From assembly GCA_017590115.1 (NCBI GenBank), contig JAGGNK010006224.1, forward strand, positions 525,592 to 589,591: a stretch of 64,000 nucleotides of DNA. Reading direction: 5' to 3'. This document shows, piece by piece, positions 10,535 to 22,639 of the stretch; the stretch's first letter is position 1; each line of letters starts with the position of its first letter. This DNA is from Montifringilla adamsi (Eukaryota > Chordata > Aves > Passeriformes > Passeridae). Made by a program: the position numbers and the translations under genes. The notes under the pieces are model-generated. The model was given only the letters and a program-made list of their open reading frames with translations, was not told where the DNA came from and ran no database searches.

Positions 10535-13500
10535 TAAATCAGCATTTCAGTTAAACTGTTGAATATTATCCTGTATGGCTAGGTTCCTTCCAAGATACAC
10601 CTGTTCCTACATTCTTGCCAGAACCATTTACAAATTCCTGATAACAAATATTCACCTAAAACTAAGCCCCATTTTCTAAGAAAGTTTAAAGGAATGTAGT
10701 AAGGGTCAGAAAGAAGGAAAAGAAAGATTGCTTATGTAAATAAGCCTATTTCAAGGAAAGGATCTATTAGCCCAAGATCAGAAGTGATATGTATAGAGAG
10801 CTTGCTAGGAAAAAAATATCTTTTTGTTTAAGAAATATTCTATCTATTTATGATCATTCCTGCGCTAAAAGCCACTCCTGATTGCTCATGTGATAAAGTA
10901 AATGACAGCAACTGCTAGTTAGGCTTCTGGAGAGTAGCAGTCTGTCCCTGATGTACTTTCAGCCACGCTCTTGGTAGGTACTGGAGATGCACATTTTTGG
11001 CATTGAACAGGAAAAATTTGAGCTTTCTCTGGTTTCTGAATTGAACTTCTTTGAAATGTTCATCCAAAACAAGGGAAATCAATTTCACTGTTGCTGATGA
11101 GGCTTAACTGGTCATTTACATGAACAAGAATGACAGAAATGAAGCAGGGGAAGGCAGCTTTATTTCCCTTACTTCCCAAAACCAGTATTTTCCTGTGCTC
11201 AAATTTTCTATTTCTACTTCTGACATAGAGCATTATTGCCTGGTAGCAGGAATAAAAACCCACAGTATTTCATCAGTTTCCCAGACTATGGGAACTTACC
11301 AAGTTTCTTGCAGATTTCAGAAAGAGTTTTCTGGATGCCAAAATAAATGTCTGACTTCACTATGCCCTGGGAGGAGAACCTGCTGAGTTCTCCCACAGGG
11401 GTTGGGAGGGTCTTGCACTGTATTGGGATCTATGGTGACTCTCTGAATCCATCAGCAAAATTCTGGAGAGAGATAATATGCAGGATTGTACTTTGCTCTG
11501 GGAACTGCCAAGAGAAATACAAAGATTCCATCCTCTAAACAGGACATGAGACACAAATTCTCTATTTAAGCCAGTTTAACAGTTCAAGGACTATTCCCCC
11601 CATCAGGTGACAGGGAAGGTAGTGAGGAAATACTCATGCATCCTCCAAAGGTTATTTTAAACCTAAAAGGATTTAAAATAATGAAATAAGTTTTCCACGT
11701 AGTCAGGCTTTGTTTGCCAAATCGGGAAGTCTACATAGTAAGTAAACCATATGAAAATGTAATAAGTCTTCTACATATTTAGTAGATGTAATGGATTTAT
11801 CCACTATAGGAAGTTATGTATCAAACTGTACAATTTTGGTGCCTGTTTTGTGTACTCTGTGAATCCCAGACATGTTTAATATTTCTCCCTCTGAAGTTTA
11901 ACAGTGCACAAATAATATCTAATAAACAACCTCTAACTTTAAACAAACTTATTCAGATAGATGATGTCTGCTCAGATCTCATGTTTTAAGAATGCTTTAA
12001 GAATGCTGGACAGGACTGATCAAATCTTGCAATATGTCTTTAATTTACATGCATTCAGTCTCTCTCCCAGCAGTATCACTTTCAATGTTTCAGTGAAGGA
12101 TGCATTACTTTTGAACTATTGTTTCAAAGGTGGGAAATTCTGCAATCTTGGTTTGCAGAGAATTTAAACTTGGCACATGAAATTCTTGTCCAAGAACTAT
12201 TTTTTCCCCCCCAAATGTATTCAGAGAAACAGTTTATTCTTCATGTTGTTAGGGTGGAAAAACAATGTCTCAGTGCTTTTATTCCTCTGATTCTCAGGCC
12301 TATGAGCATGGTGTTTTAAAATGGAAACTTGTGACATACACAAGAGGATATCAGGCTACTTTTCAACTAGAAAAATGAAAAAAAAAAAATCCCCAAACAA
12401 AACAAAAATATATCCCTTTACTTCCTCCAATGACTGAGTTATTTTTGGTTTTGAAGCTTCAAGGCAGGCAAGAACTCTCATTTCTTAAGTTTCAGGATAA
12501 AATTTTAATGATGGCAGATGGTGATCTGAGAACAAAACAAGGAAGATATAAGAACCCAGAGGAAAAATATACATGATACAGCAAAATACAGAAGATGGAT
12601 TAGTGGGTATTTTAAAAAAGATAAACTCCAAGCAATCAACCAAGAAAGTGAAAACTGCAAATTGCTTTTGATAAGCAAGTTGCTGATGTGCCTTATATTC
12701 TTTGAGTGTCCAACAATGACTAGTTTTCTCTGGGGTTACTCCAATGTCCCTAAGAATGAGACTTAGCTGAGGAGGTCCATAGGATTGAGAAGCTACTTAT
12801 GGTAAGTCATGACAAGTAAAAAAGCAGCCTGTCTTTCTCTTCTCTCTCAAACTCAATTTGGTTTGAGATCCCACCCCCTCAGGTTTTTTTTCTACTCTTC
12901 CATACTTTATAATGTTTCCTGGAATGAAACTCTCACCATTGACTTCAAGAGATTTTTAGATGCTCAGCAATTGTTAACATTTGATTTTATGTGGCACTGC
13001 TCAGTGTAAGAAGCCTGCTCAAAATAAGTGGGGGTGAAGGTGGAGCTGATCAGTAACTAGAATTTGAGCTATTGGAGATACTAACTCCAGCCTCTGGGAG
13101 TGTTGGATTGTGATTTCTTGACTGCAGTCATGTCTGCTGGTTTTGCTGTTGATCTCTGCAGAATACAGATGTCTTCTTCAGCATCACTCTAATGTGCATG
13201 AAGGGACAGATAGCAGAATCTGTTGCTTATCACTTGTTTTTCTTAGTGTGCAGGGTTTTTTCTGTGATCATATGAAAACAGGTTTGTTAGCATTTTGATT
13301 AGATTACCTACAGTAAGTTCAAAGAAACAGGCATATAGGTGATATACAGTAGCTCCCAAAAGCACAGGTTTATGAAAATTTTCATAATGCAGCACACTGT
13401 GTATCTCTTATTGCTAACAAGGTCGTTAATGAAAGTCTAAGCTCAAGTGCCCAGCAGATATCAAGGCAGTCATACTTTATGCATTCTGCTTGTTAATGGT

Positions 13501-14791
13501 AAAGGTGAAATACCTATTACATGTTTAAAACTGCACTTTAGCTGCTCAGGAAAATGACAGCTCTTCGCAGTTTCATTTCACATTATCCACTGCCTGCTTT
13601 GCGCAGAGCTGAACAGGTGATTATGTAGGGTGTGGAGATTTTTCTTGTCTCTAAACTGCCTATTCCTTGAGAAGACAATTGATGGTAATAATTCTTGCTG
13701 TATCTCAGCTGGTGAAAAGTACTGTGCCCAGACATGGCAGGAAAGTGTTAGTAAATGCTGTACTTTGGTCTCTTGGTTGAAAACCCCAGAGGAGCTTTCC
13801 CAGATTAGTTCTCCAGATATGCGTGAAGAAATCAGTGATCTGAAACAGTTTTCTCTTGGATTTGAGAACACCTTATTGTCAGGTACAAATATCAACACCA
13901 CTACCAGTCAAATGGTTTAATAGGCTTTTACATAGGGTGAATTGGTAGACACCCCATGATTTCTTTTTCTGCTGGCCTTGTTTAAGGTGAGGTTACATTA
14001 CCAGAAGGAGAGAACATTTTCAATTTAGAACTTCAGCAAACAGACTGGGTGCATTAATTACAGCATTCCTACAACCAGGATTTCCTGGATTAGTTGTCAA
14101 ATCATAAAAATGGCATAGTGGGAATGCTAAATATTTTGTATAAATGTGAAACATTCAGTCTTCAATCTATTTAGTATTTTTAACTTGTTTTCCTCATTTT
14201 AATTTTTAGTCATTTAAAAATTCTGTGTTATAGCAAAACATTGACATGTGTAATAGTGTGGAAATGAAGCACATCAGCATTTCTGAAATTATTACAAGAT
14301 AATTAATATAAAACCTTACATTGTTTAAAAAAATATCCTAGTCTTTTTGACCAAACATTTTCACTAGATGTGACTTGACACGGGAATAGTTCTGCATTTG
14401 CCCCCCACTCCTCGCTGCCCCCCTTTCCCCTGAAGTTGTAGGGTTTGGCTAATTTTAGCTGTTTATGAGAAGGGAAAAAAAAAAAAAAAAAAAGAGAGAC
14501 CAAATCTGGCTGTACTCTACTTTTGTAAACTTTGACTTCACTGCTAAATTAAGTTTTATGCATTTCCCAATGGTGTCCTCTATTCCTTAGATTTTTAGAG
14601 GTCAAGGAACAGTATGTGGGCAGGGGAAAGCAAAACCAGGTAAAAGGAATAAATGCAGATTAGTCATGTGGGTTTTCTGCTTATTGTGAAAGGACTGAAA
14701 TAATTCACCCCAGTGGAATACTGGCTGGGTTCGGGTGTCTTGCTGAGTTCCACAGCTGGAAGAGTTATTGCACCTGAACCAAGCTGCAGAA
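10535..14791. other. No gene recognised
   Basis: AT-rich DNA. Opposing open frames at 13578-13901 (minus) and 13630-13920 (plus) overlap and have no recognisable domain. An 18-bp perfect palindrome lies at 13370-13387 and a poly(A) run at 14475-14493. A C-rich stretch at 14401-14430 would be G-rich on the minus strand. Confidence 0.55.
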
Positions 14792-14839
14792 AGCAGTCAA
14801 CTGATGTGGTAGCTCAGCAGTCAACTGATGTGGTAGCTC
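14792..14839. repeat. 24-bp perfect tandem duplication
   Basis: The unit starting AGCAGTCAACTGATGTGG occurs twice back to back with no differences (14792-14815 and 14816-14839). Perfect identity in non-coding DNA suggests a recent duplication. Confidence 0.97.
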
Positions 14840-16402
14840 GAGGCAAGCCTAAGGTGAGGTAAATTTGTCTAAGTGTCTTTTGATGATGATCTATGCTAAT
14901 GGTTCTACCTCCTGTACGTGACAAGCACACTCAGCTGACATCACTGTGTCCTAATAATCAGAGAGAAGGATCTTATTGGTGAAACACACCGAGGGCCTAA
15001 GGTATTGTGTGAATAAAGGCCACCACGACAACACATCAGCAAGTTTTGGAATGAGCACAAAAAGGTGTGTTATTTCAAGTTGGCTTTTTCATTCAATGTG
15101 TCAGTTAGTTTGAAGTACAAATCAGGCCTCGCTGCAGCAGCACTGAGCAGCACAGATCAAGAAAAGGGAGCTAAAAGAAATATTTTGTGGCACCAAGGAT
15201 TCAAGGAGCATTTTCAGGTAGCAATCACCTTTCTTCTGTGTGTTCATAACCTGTCGTGATGAGTACAGGTCCTAGCTTGAGCCCTAGCAGCTGTAGAAGG
15301 CAAATGGTTGTGCATGAGGCATCTTGATCAGCTCCCAGCTGGCTGCTGCTGTTCTCCCCATCCCCTTCCAAATTACCAGGGTAATTTGCTCAGATTTGCT
15401 CAGGGTTACATCTGCAGGCATCACCTCTGCAACTGTAATACAGATAACAATTTACCAGCAATCTTGAGAGACATTCCCTGGCCTGAAGTGCTCAGAGGCA
15501 TGTGACAGCAGGATTCAGGGTTGTGCTACTAGTGAGACAAACAAACACAGTCAAGTCTAAGCAGTTGTGTTGCTTTGCCAGACCTGGCAAACCGATGCTA
15601 TCCGCCTGTCCTTCTGGGCTCTACAGAGAGCTCTCTCTGGGAATGGTTTTATGCAAAGCTTTTCTAAATGTTTCTCTTCTCTTTTCTGAGGTTGTCCTTT
15701 GCAGATGTAAGGGAAGAAGGAAGTTGGTGTCCCAAAAGGCAGTCTTGGGAAGCTGCTAGGTTAAACTGAAAAAACAAAACTGGGCTTAACTTCAGATCTC
15801 TGTATTTTCCCTTGCAAATGTATTTGTTTTATAACTGGTGCATCCTTACATGACGATATATGTCTGATGGCTGCTGTTTAAGTTTACTTCTGGCTCTGGC
15901 TGCCACCAGGCTGTGCAGATGGGCTTAAGCTTGAGAGCAGCCCTACTTTTGCTGTAATTGTTTTTTTCCCAAAGAATTTTCTGCTAGTTTACATATGATT
16001 TTCTCCCAGTCTAATTCTACTGGATGAAGGGCAGGGACTGAAGAAGATTAAAATATGTCCCATCTATCATACCAGAAAGGAGATTACAAAAGACATGGAC
16101 TGTCAGCTCTGGCACACTCCTCCTCTACTAAAGTGGATGATCATATGACCTGTGTGCAGCAGGAGAATGGAGACCAAGGGCATAAAATCACATATCCATA
16201 CTGATGATAATTCTTGCTCAAACACTTTGTCATCTGAATGCAGGTAGAAAAAAAGCTATCTAAGAAAAATCTAAAAAAGGGAGTAGGTTTGTAATGTGGT
16301 GCTGCCTGCTGCTAGGGCTCTGGCATCTCTGTGGCTCGGGAAACCCACAGGAGTCCTTGGATCCAAATGTGGTGCATTCTTATTGTGAAAGGGCTGTGAA
16401 AG
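14840..16402. other. No gene recognised
   Basis: Mixed-composition sequence. Frames of up to 85 codons (15502-15759, plus) have no recognisable domain. Confidence 0.55.
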
Positions 16403-16427
16403 GGTGTAAAAGGACTCCTTTTACACC
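16403..16427. repeat. 25-bp perfect inverted repeat
   Basis: Two 12-bp arms, GGTGTAAAAGGA and its exact reverse complement, flank a single C at 16415. It lies about 190 bp outside the LTR at 16621 and is not part of that element. Confidence 0.95.
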
Positions 16428-16620
16428 AGACTGTGTAGCCTTTATCCATTTTGTGCAGGATTGTTTTTGTTCTCCCAGATGGTGATTCTATTCCTAAAGT
16501 AGTTCAGATAAATGAATACAATATGTTTGGTGAGTATATTACTGTAACTAAGATTCCCACTTGGGTTTCTCATTTAAGCACCACGATGGCTGAGAGAATT
16601 AAATTAAGACTAGGGTATTC

Positions 16621-16984
16621 TGTTGAGGCGAACTCTCCGTGTGTGGAGACACGAGGCTTGACTCCATTTCAGAAGGCTGATTTATTATGTTAAATATTAT
16701 ATTAAAATGCTACATTAAGACTATACTAAAGAACAGAGAGATCAGAAGGCTCAACAAGAATAGAACAGAATAGAATAACAAAATCCTGTGACTGCTCACA
16801 GCCTTGGCACAGGTGGCCGTGATTGGTCATCAGTGGAAAACAATCCACATGGACCAATCACAGATGCACCTGTTGCATTCCACAGCAGCAGATAGTAATT
16901 GTTTACATTTCTCTCCTGAAGCTCCTCAGCTTCTCAGGAGAGGAAAAATCCCAGCAGAGGATTTTTCATAATATCATGGCTACA
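16621..16984 (-). mobile_element. Solo LTR of an endogenous retrovirus, 364 bp
   Basis: In minus orientation it starts TGTAGCC and ends CCTCAACA, the expected TG...CA termini. It is flanked by an exact 6-bp target-site duplication, GTATTC at 16615-16620 and 16985-16990. An AATAAA polyadenylation signal lies at 16681-16686 on the minus strand. Its middle and 3' portions resemble the LTRs at 19932-20346 and 38215-38637 (the paired block around an AGAAGCTGAGGAGCTTC core, CCAAT-type boxes, and AATAAATCAGCCTTCTGA), but its ends differ. No retroviral internal genes adjoin it, so it is a solo LTR left by LTR-LTR recombination. Six-bp duplications are typical of alpha/betaretrovirus-like (class II) elements. 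Confidence 0.9.
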
Positions 16985-16990
16985 GTATTC

Positions 16991-19925
16991 CTCTGTCCTA
17001 ACCTTGCTCTGCAGAGTGATTCATGGCACAAGCAGGGCCTGTTCACTCAGACCAGCATTTCCAGACTCAGGTGCCTAAAGATAGACACTTGGACATGTAT
17101 TTAGGCACTCACATGAACACTGTTTACTTTGTAGAGGTGCAGCTCCCTGAGAAGGGAGGGTGTTTACAGGCATTTGGCCTCTCTGGAAAAGGAACCAAGC
17201 TTTAGGCACTGAAGCAGAGAAGAAAAGCTTCACACTTCGGGTGTGCACAGTTCACTCGGTGCTGTAGCACAGGAGAAGGCTGTGAGGCTGAGCTGCTGAA
17301 GTTGGCATTGCAGCAGAATTTTGAAAATAACAAAGCTTTTTGTCCATATGTGCTTGATGTTAGGGTTCACAGGAAGGAGCATACCTTGATGATGGGGAAA
17401 TAATAGATAAAGGAATGGAAGCAGAAAAAATAGAATTTTGACTTTTCTGACTTAATTGTGTGTTTAAATCTCAGACGTAATAAGGGTATAAATCTCCATA
17501 AATTTATAAAGCTTTTTTTTTTCTTTTTTATTTTCTTTTTCTTTTGTAATATAGGAAGTAATGAATAGGCAAGTGCAATTTATGGGGGGGAGGGGGGGGG
17601 AATTCACCAACAGGGTTTGCTGAACTGAGCAACTGAATAGTATTCCTGTGGAGTGGTTTTACAGTGTCACTTGAACCCCCCCGGTTATGCTGTCTTTAGG
17701 TAACTGGAGGTAGATCTGTTTTCTGTAATATACTGACTAGCCTGGAACTAAAAACACACACATAAACTTCCCCAAACCTTGCTGTATCCATTTCTGGCAA
17801 AGGTAATGGAGCCTGTTTAAAACCTTGTGCTTTTTGTCAAGTCACCATGTCAAGTGACTTTTAAAGAGCTTGGTACATAAAGAAAATGGAGATTTGCTTG
17901 GCAAGTTGTTCCAAATCATAGTTATGTCTTGATATAAGGCATTTATAGATACATGTTTTGCTAGAAGTGCAGAATTAAGAACAAGATGTGATTTTGTTTG
18001 GCTTTGAGGGAAGCAGAAACAAGGTATTAATGAAATAAAGCCTTACACGGAGGGAAGACAAGCCTTCTTATGAGAGGACAGAAAGGTGGTGGGAGGCCAA
18101 TGAAAGTGTGTACAGCTAGGCAAATGTGATATGGGAGTCACAGGAAAGAACAAAGGAGTTGGTGGAGGGTGCAAGAAAAATTGATCAAGAAGCAGAGTTT
18201 GGTGAAGCTGCAGAGAAGGGCTGGAGGGGTCTCAGAGATGGCAGCAAGGCACAGAGGAAACCCAACTAGAAACAAACAGAAAACTTTGCCTTGAAATAGC
18301 ACCAGATGCTTCTGGCAGTCTTGCTGGTTGGTGAGTGTTGGAGTTCATGACACTGTTTGCAGTGTCTGTATTCTTCCTTGGATACAGCTTGGAGGAGGAA
18401 AATGCTGCCAGTCTGAATGACTGTTTATCCTAGACTGGTTGCAGAAGACAGAAAAGGGGGGAGTTTTTACTACCTTTTGCCACAACAGCCACAATGGGAG
18501 AGTTACAGAGAGAGACACTTCCTTGAGAAAAGTGAATTTTGTACTCTGTTAGAGATACAAAAGGCACAGACTGTGTATGAGCAGTAGTTAAAACTGAAAG
18601 GGAAATGGAAGCATGATTTTACTTCTAATTCAGTCATTTCTCACAGTAGGCAGGTTGACTAAATGTTGGATAGCTGCATTTCCAACAAGGAGGGAGCTGA
18701 CACCATATCTGTTGTACCATCTGTTTACCAGTGTACTGGGAAGAAGCTTCAGCAAAGAGTGGGAAATCGTCCAGAGTTTGCAGTTGTGTTTAACTGCTTG
18801 AATGACAGCAATATGAAGTCAATGTATTGGCAAGCCTCCTGTGTTCTGACCTAAAACTACTGTGTGTAGCCTCTCCTTTTCAGCTAGTGAAACTCTGCCA
18901 GTTGGGTGCTTCTCTCTGCACATTGCCATTGGTGCCAGAAGAAAACTGGCCCCTCCTATCCAGGCTGCAGCCAGGGAGACACTTTCCACACCTTTTAATT
19001 GTTCTTTGCACAGGGAGGAGGAAAACCCCACTTCAATCCTGCTAACAGTGGTGCCAGAATAAAAGCTGGAGAGGAATGTTATTTTGCTATAGCTGGTGGT
19101 CTGCAGAGTGCCTTGCTGTTGCAGTGACACTAGTGAACTGTTCGTGTGAAATTACCAAATACACCATAACTAAAAGTTCAGATGAAACTAGCAGCAGTAA
19201 TTGAGCCCATCATCCTGTTCCCCTGGTTTGCAGTTACACTTTTGGACTGAGAAAAGTAAAAAAGGCTCATGAAATCATATTTGGGCAATTCTGCTTTGGT
19301 TTCCTCTCTCAGCTTTTTCTACTCCAAAACTGACAAAACCTGGTGACTACAAACTGGCCTGATTGAAAGCTGCAGGTCGTCTCCAGCCCTTAAGAGTAGA
19401 GGTTTCAGTTTCAAAGTTCAGTGCAGAACTAGATACAGAGCATGAATTTCCTAAATAAAAATTGTGATGCCGCAGGAGGAATAGCAGAATTAGCTTCAAG
19501 CTGATAACGATTTCATGCCCAGGAAGATGGTACTCACTACCTTTGCTTTCTGAATACTTAATTTCCCTATTAAGTCAGTGCAGCTCAATTACTCTTTGCC
19601 TCTGACTCTGAGTGTCAAAACTTGGGCAAACTCACAGTTAAACTTGGGTGAAACAGTTTTGATCTTCACAGATCAATTTCCATTGTGGTCAGTTTTGTTT
19701 TGTATCTCATCTTTGTCAGGCTTGAGGCTATCTGTCTTTCCCTTCCCTCCAGCCTAAATTTCCTTAATGTTCATTTATCATGACACAGAGGCATGCATGA
19801 ACCCTCCAGATCAACTCTGTTGGTTCATAAAGTCCAGATAATTGCAGACACCTGCAATTCTTCCTCTTATCCATAATGAGACCCACAGTGAAGTGGGTCA
19901 TCTGTTCTGCAGAATCTCTGAGACA
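16991..19925. other. No gene recognised
   Basis: Contains a G-rich stretch at 17584-17600 (G7-A-G9) and a motif near 17070-17110 ('caggtgcctaaag', 'atttaggcac') that may be an ancient repeat remnant. Frames of about 100 codons at 18819-19130 (minus) show no domain. Confidence 0.5.
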
Positions 19926-19931
19926 GAAATG

Positions 19932-20346
19932 TATTGTATTTGTGGGGTGCCCTTGTGGCAGGAAGAAATGATGAATCTGACTCCATGTTCTCAGAAGGCT
20001 GATTTATTATGATACTATATTATATTAAAGAATGCTAAACTATACTATACTAAAGCATACAGAAAGGATACTTACAGAAGGCTGGAAGGATAATAATGAA
20101 AATTCATTACTCTTTCCAGAGTCTAGACACAGCTTGACCCTGATTGGCCAGTAAGTCAAAACATTTCAGAGGAAACCAATGAAACAACCACGTGTTGGTA
20201 AACTATGTCCAAACACATTCCGAAGCAGCAAAACACAGGAGAAGCAAATGAGATTATTATTGTTTTCCTTTTTCTCTGAGGCTTTTCAGCTTCCCAGGAG
20301 TAAAATCCTGGGCGAAGGGATTTTTCCAGAAAATATGACTGTGACA
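19932..20346 (-). mobile_element. Solo LTR of an endogenous retrovirus, 415 bp
   Basis: In minus orientation it begins TGTCACAGTCATATTTTC and ends with a CAATACA-like tail. A 6-bp target-site duplication GAAATG lies at 19926-19931 and 20347-20352. The minus-strand AATAAA is at 20003-20008. It aligns along its whole length with the plus-strand copy at 38215-38637, about four-fifths identical by eye, so both belong to one family. The terminal dinucleotide at the 3' end has mutated from CA. No gag, pol or env sequence adjoins it. The family resembles passerine-specific LTRs; the name is not asserted. Confidence 0.92.
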
Positions 20347-20419
20347 GAAATGAGCTTGTTCACCTTGAGAGCTGCATAGTGGTAGTTAGTGAGCCACTGA
20401 GCCCTAGTTAATGCCCCCA

Positions 20420-20447
20420 CATATGCCCTGAAGGGGCAGGGCATATG
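20420..20447 (+). other. Perfect 10-bp stem-loop followed by a T run
   Basis: Arms CATATGCCCT (20420-20429) and AGGGCATATG (20438-20447) enclose an 8-nt loop. After two G residues there is a run of six T. It lies just outside the LTR that ends at 20346. It looks like an intrinsic terminator, but such terminators are not used by vertebrate RNA polymerase II, so I assign no function. Confidence 0.5.
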
Positions 20448-20460
20448 GGTTTTTTGTTTG

Positions 20461-21955
20461 ACATTAGAATAACAGAACCAAGCATCTTCTACCAAACTCA
20501 GGACCAGGCAGAGTGAAGTGATGTCTGTTTGCAAAACAATTGAGCTTCAAGTGATGGCTACATGATAGAAATTATTTTAATACTTGAAATTATGTGCTGG
20601 GACCGGACCTTTTAAGAAAAAAGGTATATGCATAGCTGTTCCTGAGGGGCTGTGCTGTTCTAAGGAGATAATTTAAACAGGTTTTTAGGACCTGTCATCT
20701 TTGTTTCTTTTCCTTGAGCAACTCTAACTTCTCTGCCACCCGAGAGAGACCCTTTTAAAATCACTAGAGCTCTTTGATCTCAGATGCTCACTGTTTTCTT
20801 CTGCACTGTCTTAACAACACACAAAAGCTTGCAGAGTTTTGGGTTTTTTTTCCATGCCAGTCTGTTTCCTTCTTGCTTGTCTCTCTTGAAAGTGCTAGTA
20901 AGCTAGTATCTATCAAGTGAGCATCCCATGAACAAGATTTTTGTGCTTGTTTATCATCACAAACCCCACTCATCTTTCAGGTGAGCCCTAAGCAAAGTAC
21001 TGAATTCACAGAGGAAAGCTCCTGTTCCTACTGGATGACTCTGCTGGGAGAGGCTAGTAGTTACTCCTGTTCCCAAGGCCCATGATTTTGATAGCCATAC
21101 GGTGTGTTTCACTATGGCATTTAGATAGTCAGCCCTTCTGCATCAGTCACCAAAACAGCCTGCTTTTCTATTCTTTTTTTTTTTTATCTCCAAGAAATAA
21201 ATAAAGAACAAAAGAAAGCCTGACAGCAACCTTTATTGAGAGCACATTTGCTCTCAATAGTGGAACTATCTGCCACTTCTGCAAGGCATGTGGGCTCTGA
21301 ATCCATCTTCCATCAGCTTAATCTGTCTTTTTCCCTCAAGGAGAGACCTGAGTATTTGGACTCCAAGGCCTTTGCTCCTGCCAGCCTGGCAGGTTGTTGC
21401 AGGTCTTGGCTTCATTCCTGGCCTACCTTGCAATAACCCGGGATTTTGTGTGTGTGAAGATGTGTGTTATTGCTCCAGCACCTGGAATTGCCACATCAAA
21501 CCTGTCACCACCCAGCCACTGAGGTATGTGAGTTGAGAACTCAGCCAAGAGAAAAGCAGGTTAGAATTGTGAAAAAACCCTCTTGTTTCGTTACGGTCAG
21601 ATACATATGGTTTGCTGCCTGGTATATATTATGGAGAAGGATGGTTTATGGTTCTCTTCTTTGACATGCTTTTTATGCCGACTTACATTTGATTATACAA
21701 AAGAACTGGAGCCAATTCCCCAGCAGTTGTCCACCTGTCACAAATCTTCAACTGACTGGAGAGGAAGGGAGTCTCTGTGCCCATGTGCTGCTGTCATGGT
21801 AGATGGGTTAAGGTGTATGTGCTTGTGCCATTTGGTGTTTTTCACATCGATGAAGCTGCAAAAAATTACCTTTATGGTCTGCTCTATGTAGTTGGTTGCT
21901 TCTGCTCTGATCTTCCTTACACGTGGGCACCTAATTGAACAAAACGGTGAAGAAG
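20461..21955. other. No gene recognised
   Basis: Mixed sequence leading into the CpG-rich segment. Overlapping plus-strand frames at 21236-21891 are each under 105 codons with no recognisable domain. Confidence 0.5.
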
Positions 21956-22161
21956 ACTTGCCCGCAGTCACAGCGCTGTCCCCAGGTGCTTGCTTTGGCC
22001 ACTCCCCACTCTCCAGAGGCTGCCCTGTGTGACAGCTGTCCTTTCCTGCCGGGAGCCGTGTACACGGCGGAGCTGTGCCCTGCTGGGGCCCTCCCGCACC
22101 CCGCTAGCTGCCCCGGCACGGTCTGGTTGGGCAAAACCTCCGGCCAGGGCTCCGGGGCCAG

Positions 22162-22167
22162 GTAAGG
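22162..22167 (+). other. Consensus 5' splice site
   Basis: CCAG|GTAAGG matches the vertebrate donor consensus from -3 to +6 and lies inside the CpG-rich segment, as expected for the end of a first exon. No transcript evidence is available, and the putative exon upstream encodes nothing recognisable. Confidence 0.35.
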
Positions 22168-22290
22168 ACGCCCGCGGCCAGCAGAGGCAGGGGCAGTGCG
22201 GAGGCAGCGGCTGCTGCTCTGACGCAAGCCCTGTCCTGCTCTCCTTCCCTTCCCCTGTCCGCACCGCTTCCCCTCGTTACGGCAGGGTGG

Positions 22291-22337
22291 TTTGATTCAT
22301 GAGCTTTCTGTAGGGCCCTTTGATTCATGAGCTTTCT
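22291..22337. repeat. 19-bp direct repeat carrying AP-1-like sites
   Basis: TTTGATTCATGAGCTTTCT occurs at 22291-22309 and again at 22319-22337, a period of 28 bp with no mismatch. Each copy contains TGATTCA, a one-base variant of the AP-1 consensus. Confidence 0.95.
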
Positions 22338-22639
22338 CTCGGCTCGCCGCTGCGCCGGATGACTCAGAGCACGGGCTCTGTGCAGGCTTCGTTAGCGGAG
22401 ATTAACGTCAGCACGCACCTTTTGTTTGTATGAGGTTCCTCTCCTGCCGCCGCCTCCCCGCCCCGAGCTGCCGGTCTCTAGCTGCTTGCAGAGCAGCTGC
22501 AGATTGGCAGACCGACGTACGCGTCCTTGCCCTGTCTCAGGTTGCAACCAAAGTGGGCAGGTTCCCAGACATGCAGCTCAAGTGCCACCAGCTACCTTTT
22601 ATTGAATCTGAAGTGCAGACTCAGACGTAAGCAGAAACC

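Larger units (their letters stand above)
21960..22520. promoter_or_regulatory. CpG-island-like segment, best promoter candidate in the window
   Basis: The only extended GC- and CpG-rich stretch here. It contains a consensus splice donor (CAG|GTAAGG, cut after 22161), three AP-1-like heptamers (TGATTCA at 22293-22299 and 22321-22327, TGACTCA at 22360-22366), an ACGTCA CRE-like half site at 22405-22410, a GC box CCCCGCCCC at 22456-22464 and an inverted CCAAT box (ATTGG, 22503-22507). There is no clear TATA box, as is usual for CpG-island promoters. Open frames in it, including a 66-codon plus-strand frame from 22430 to 22630, match no protein I know. Direction of transcription is undecided: the donor favours plus. 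It could drive a gene outside the window or a non-coding RNA. Confidence 0.55.

Noticed and set aside
14880..14942. Possible C/D-box snoRNA (TGATGAT ... CTGA)
   Set aside because: The flanks do not form the required terminal stem and no internal C'/D' pair is clear.
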